Shown here piece by piece: positions 57,850 to 60,600 of a DNA stretch of 60,600 bases (position 1 is its first letter; each line of letters begins with the position of its first letter). The notes beneath the pieces were generated by a model. The model was not told the origin of the DNA. It saw nothing but the letters and a program-made list of their open reading frames with translations, and searched no databases. The DNA is taken from positions 1 to 60,600 of the IMG/VR virus record IMGVR_UViG_3300036791_000464; one strand, 5' to 3'. Position numbers and translations under genes: made by a program. The stretch is from a virus.

Positions 57850-58782
57850 TTATCCTCCGATCCGGTGATGTTCTGAACGGAATGTTCGGTTGCTCTCGCG
57901 AGCCCAGGGGAACGGGCATTGCCCCTCGACCGACTCCCATCCTTGGAACGTACAAGTATGAGCGGTAGACTCATGCTGGTGAATGGAATGATCCATATCT
58001 AGAGCACCGTGCGTTTTCTCGCAGCTGATCTTGATGTACGGCTCCAGGAATGGGTAGCGATCCACCAGAAGCTCGCGAGCCATTCTCATGACCGTAACGA
58101 TCTCCCACTGGAACATCGAGCAGCCCCGGTAGGCGTACACATTGATGAACTCCCGGAGCGGGTACTCCATCATGATGTAGTTCGTCGTGCCTTCCGGGAG
58201 AATGTAGCGAGCGTCTTGGTACGACACATCCGCATTGCAAGCTGCGACGTACGCTCTGCGGCAAGCCTCGATAGCCTGCGTCCAGAGACCACGTACATCG
58301 TCGCCCTGAGCCCAGACCGACTCCGGCATCCGCTGCTCAGGCCCGGAGCCGTAGTAGCTCGCCCGCATCGACTGCTGGTGGAACGCAGCTTTGCGGGTTC
58401 GGACGATCTGATGAGTACATGCTCTTGAAACTCCCGACACCTCAAAAACTACAACCTGACTTTCAAGAGCAGTTTGCAATCCTCCTCTCAACATCTCTTC
58501 CCAATCGCGGCTATCATCATCGGGGCCAATAAGCTCGATGCCGATAGTCGCTCGCGTTGCCTTCGACAACACCTTTTCGAACTCAGGGTTCAGGCCTTGG
58601 ACGAGTTTGACGGTGATTCCGTCGTCGCCTATCTGGACGATGTCGTTGTCGTAAGGCGATACGTGATGGCCGTCATTTATGCTGTGACGGTTGAACGCCA
58701 CATCACGGAGCAGCTCAGTTTCGCGCTGATCCACCCAGTCACGTGATCCGACATACTGCTTGGGTACGCGAGGCTTATACAC
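57850..58782 (-). CDS. thyX: Flavin-dependent thymidylate synthase (ThyX)
   Basis: A 310-residue protein with the ThyX signature R-x-R-x7-S in IVRTRKAAFHQQSMRASYYG and the DARYILPEGTTNY substrate segment. It methylates dUMP to dTMP using methylene-tetrahydrofolate, NADPH and FAD. A GTG start at 58782 follows GGAGGGAGCCTA. The C-terminus is longer than the typical 220-250 residues, ending in a His/Cys-rich tail. A variant substrate such as hydroxymethylation cannot be excluded. Confidence 0.88.
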   Translation of the reverse strand: MYKPRVPKQYVGSRDWVDQRETELLRDVAFNRHSINDGHHVSPYDNDIVQIGDDGITVKLVQGLNPEFEKVLSKATRATIGIELIGPDDDSRDWEEMLRGGLQTALESQVVVFEVSGVSRACTHQIVRTRKAAFHQQSMRASYYGSGPEQRMPESVWAQGDDVRGLWTQAIEACRRAYVAACNADVSYQDARYILPEGTTNYIMMEYPLREFINVYAYRGCSMFQWEIVTVMRMARELLVDRYPFLEPYIKISCEKTHGALDMDHSIHQHESTAHTCTFQGWESVEGQCPFPWARESNRTFRSEHHRIGG

Positions 58783-59116
58783 TAGGCTCCCTCCTGTACA
58801 ACTCTTGCATCCTGATCTTCATGTGATGACTAGCATGACACCCTCTGTGCGCAGATCGCAGGTTTTTCGGATCGTCATTCATCTTATCCTCGTCCAGATG
58901 ATGGACTACAACTAGTCTACGAGGGACGAACCGCCCGCAAAACGTACACACAAAGGGTGCCTCATTATGTTCGAAGAAAGCTGTCCTGCTTACACGACCT
59001 TTGTGGCCGGAATCGACACTCTTGATTCCAGTACGCGCATTGTGTCCGTGTATGTACAGAGACAGCGCTGGCTGACCGCATCCACATCTGCATAGATATG
59101 TCCGCCTCTTCAGCAT
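58775..59116 (-). CDS. HNH homing endonuclease
   Basis: A 113-residue HNH protein. N-terminal module CRCGCGQPALSLYIHGHNAR is shared with the HNH at 10650-10976; nuclease part FVCTFCGRFVPRRLVVVHHL, DDPKNLRSAHRGCHASH. It sits between the HU-like and thyX genes and overlaps thyX by 8 bp. Confidence 0.88.
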   Translation of the reverse strand: MLKRRTYLCRCGCGQPALSLYIHGHNARTGIKSVDSGHKGRVSRTAFFEHNEAPFVCTFCGRFVPRRLVVVHHLDEDKMNDDPKNLRSAHRGCHASHHMKIRMQELYRREPSV

Positions 59117-59117
59117 G

Positions 59118-59498
59118 TTACGCTCTCGCCATCCGAGCTTTCTTGGCAGCGACTTTCTCTCCAAGAAGTTCCTTGCCGACCTTCGACGTGACTCCAGGCA
59201 CGCTGTTCTTCAGGCCCGAGAGAGTGGATGCCTTGACGCTGATACTCGCTGGGCGACCTTCTGATGGCACCTTCTCTCCGAGACCCGGATTCATTACCAT
59301 CGTGCCCTTCTTCACTGGCTCTCTGACCAGGAAGTAGAACTTGAGGTATGGACTCACCTTGACTGTGTTGCCCTCCGCTAGTTCTTCAGCGATGATGTCA
59401 AAGAAGAGTGTGATGACGTCTTTGACATCTCTCTGCGTCACCTTCAACTCCTCAGAGACTTCACGCACCAGGTAGGGCAGTCTCACTTCCTCAGGCAT
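59118..59498 (-). CDS. HU-family-like DNA-binding protein
   Basis: A 126-residue protein. The N-terminal helices (LVREVSEELKVTQRDVKDVI, FFDIIAEELAEGNTVKVSPY) followed by a beta arm and LKNSVPG match the HU/IHF layout. A Lys/Ala-rich tail extends it beyond the 90-residue HU norm. It would bend or compact phage DNA. GGAGGGAGC precedes the ATG. Confidence 0.75.
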   Translation of the reverse strand: MPEEVRLPYLVREVSEELKVTQRDVKDVITLFFDIIAEELAEGNTVKVSPYLKFYFLVREPVKKGTMVMNPGLGEKVPSEGRPASISVKASTLSGLKNSVPGVTSKVGKELLGEKVAAKKARMARA

Positions 59499-59510
59499 TT
59501 CTGCTCCCTC

Positions 59511-59603
59511 CTATCCGAGTAATCCGCAAATGCGGGCTGTGGTAGGCCAAGCCCCCCAACCTTGCACTCTCTGACCATTCCTTCCGGCTTGTATCTGTGC
59601 CCA
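59511..59603 (-). pseudogene. Duplicated C-terminal remnant of the Rpf-like gene
   Basis: The frame reads AQIQAGRNGQRVQGWGAWPT then TARICGLLG and a stop. It is nearly identical to AQLQAGRRGYQVQGWNAWPT then TARMCGLL at the end of the gene at 59950-60285. It directly follows the stop of the HNH gene and has no start. It is a 31-codon partial duplication flanking the HNH insertion. Confidence 0.85.
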
Positions 59604-59939
59604 TCATTTCACTCGCTTGCTATATTGATTGCCCAACCAGTTTGTTCCCGATCTCTTCTGGTTTGATTCTGCTACGGCTTTGCCAACATTCTTCTTCCAC
59701 TTATCAGACCTAATCGGTATCACCCCTGTCTGATGATAGCGGCGATGACAAATACCGTGCATGGGCAGGAGGTTCTCACGAGCATTGTTTCTTACATTCT
59801 TATCGACATGGTGGACGTGAAGCGCATCTCCGGAGCATCCTCCTCTTACGAGGATAGGTTGCTCACAATATGCGCATTCCCACGGAGGGTCATCGCCGTG
59901 ATATCGGTGGAATGCTGCTCGCGCCTGTTGCCAGGGCAT
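59604..59939 (-). CDS. HNH endonuclease inserted within the Rpf-like locus
   Basis: A 111-residue HNH protein: PPWECAYCEQPILVRG, then LHVHHVDKNVRNNARENLLP and ICHRRYHQ. It lies between the intact Rpf-like gene and a remnant of that gene's 3' end, the footprint of a mobile insertion. Paralogue of 56933-57313. TAGGAGGTAAGTA precedes the ATG. Confidence 0.9.
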   Translation of the reverse strand: MPWQQARAAFHRYHGDDPPWECAYCEQPILVRGGCSGDALHVHHVDKNVRNNARENLLPMHGICHRRYHQTGVIPIRSDKWKKNVGKAVAESNQKRSGTNWLGNQYSKRVK

Positions 59940-59949
59940 TACTTACCTC

Positions 59950-60285
59950 CTATAGCAATCCGCACATACGAGCCGTCGTAGGCCAGGCATTCCAACCTTG
60001 TACCTGGTATCCTCTTCGACCCGCCTGTAGTTGAGCGTAGATAGGCCAGTGATCTGCTGTACCCCATCGTCTCAGGAAAGCTGCTCCGTAGGCCTGCATG
60101 AAGTTCCAGTCCATTTGGAGCCCTCCGTAGTACGGCGCGCCAGGATCGTTCCAAGCGCCCTCGTACTGATGTATGCACAGCAACCCGCTCGTGACGTAGT
60201 CTGTATGACCGACCGACGCTTTCGAGCTTGCTGCCATGGTGAATGCCACGCAGAGCGCGGCTAGGATGACAAGTACCTTCTGCAC
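59950..60285 (-). CDS. Secreted Rpf/transglycosylase-like lysozyme
   Basis: A 111-residue protein. GTG start after AGGAGGGTT gives a signal peptide (VQKVLVILAALCVAFTMAAS). The mature part SGLLCIHQYEGAWNDPGAPY with YYGGLQMDWNFMQAYGAAF and the C-terminal WPTTARMCGLL match the resuscitation-promoting-factor/transglycosylase fold, with the likely catalytic Glu in YEGAW. It would cleave peptidoglycan outside the membrane. Its presence supports a Gram-positive, probably actinobacterial, host. Confidence 0.82.
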   Translation of the reverse strand: MQKVLVILAALCVAFTMAASSKASVGHTDYVTSGLLCIHQYEGAWNDPGAPYYGGLQMDWNFMQAYGAAFLRRWGTADHWPIYAQLQAGRRGYQVQGWNAWPTTARMCGLL

Positions 60286-60350
60286 AACCCTCCTGTGATA
60301 GATGACAGAACAGGATGAGCGCCCTTCCCTTCTCATCCAACGCGCGCCTC

Positions 60351-60500
60351 TCAGTTACGGTGTTTGCCGCGCACCCAACTTGTCTCGGACTCGTCGCTGT
60401 CCTCGTCGCCGTCTTCCTTGTCCTCTTCCGGCAATGTGTCGCCAGGAGCAGGTGCCTCCGGACTGCCGACCTCTCCGGGCTGCGGAGTCTCTTCGTCCAT
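60351..60500 (-). CDS. Small acidic Pro/Glu/Asp-rich protein
   Basis: A 49-residue, probably disordered protein (MDEETPQPGEVGSPEAPAPG then an acidic run and a basic tip SWVRGKHRN). ATG at 60500 follows GGAGGGACAAA. In the circular genome it lies 13 bp after the HNH stop at 41. A 7-bp hairpin (GGATGAG/CTCATCC) follows its stop. Confidence 0.7.
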   Translation of the reverse strand: MDEETPQPGEVGSPEAPAPGDTLPEEDKEDGDEDSDESETSWVRGKHRN

Positions 60501-60600
60501 TTTGTCCCTCCTCTCATGAGTCGTACCTTCTATGACAAGGTCTACAAAGCTCGATGTAATCATCAGGGTCGTCTAGGTAATCTCCTGAAATGTTCGCAAA
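60474..60600. repeat. Terminal direct repeat, right copy
   Basis: Identical to 1-127; see that entry. The acidic-protein start and the HNH 3' end are duplicated here only because of the overlap. Confidence 0.95.

Overview
The window is the complete genome of a tailed, contractile-tailed (myovirus-type) double-stranded DNA phage, assembled as a circular or circularly permuted molecule. Bases 1-127 are repeated exactly at 60474-60600, so the unique length is 60,473 bp. I see no integrase, recognisable lysogeny repressor, rRNA, complete tRNA or CRISPR array, which fits a virulent phage. The host is not directly shown. A CHAP endolysin, a tail protein with SLT-like plus NlpC/P60 domains and a secreted Rpf-like transglycosylase point to a Gram-positive host. 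The Rpf-like protein, the DUF2786 protein and the terminase style make an actinobacterial host plausible (inference).

The genome has two transcription arms that diverge from a gene-poor interval at 25.7-27.6 kb and converge at 56.4 kb. The leftward arm runs from 25.7 kb down to 1, across the circular junction, and on to 56.4 kb. From the origin outward it holds: about 20 small unknown proteins (12.9-25.7 kb) separated by structured intergenic RNA elements and strong AAGGAGGGTACC ribosome sites; a SNF2 helicase, a Cas4/RecB-like nuclease and a RecA/Sak4-like ATPase; a SAP-repeat protein; a primase fused to an MCM-type helicase; nucleotide-metabolism candidates (HAD phosphatase, flavoprotein, ThyX); and a DnaE-type DNA polymerase. 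Seven HNH endonuclease genes are scattered through this arm and none lie in the rightward arm.

The gene-poor interval combines opposite strand-composition halves with several short repeat families, so it is the best replication-origin candidate. Next to it is a 680-bp block that contains no CpA and only three TpG, with an open frame that starts at ATC if it is a gene.

The rightward arm (27.6-56.4 kb) starts at a sigma70-like promoter. It passes a perfect three-way-junction RNA and a RuvC-like resolvase, then carries terminases, an endolysin, portal, a protease with a nested scaffold, capsid, connectors, tail sheath and tube, a -1 frameshifted tail chaperone, tape measure, baseplate, fibres and small membrane proteins. 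An intrinsic terminator followed by a new promoter at 38.8-39.0 kb separates head from connector/tail genes.

The most unusual signals are the repeated two-hairpin intergenic RNA family (six clear members, several diverged), the three-way-junction RNA at 28.1 kb, the CpA/TpG-free block, the primase-MCM fusion, and the HNH insertion flanked by a duplicated gene tail at 59.5-60.3 kb.
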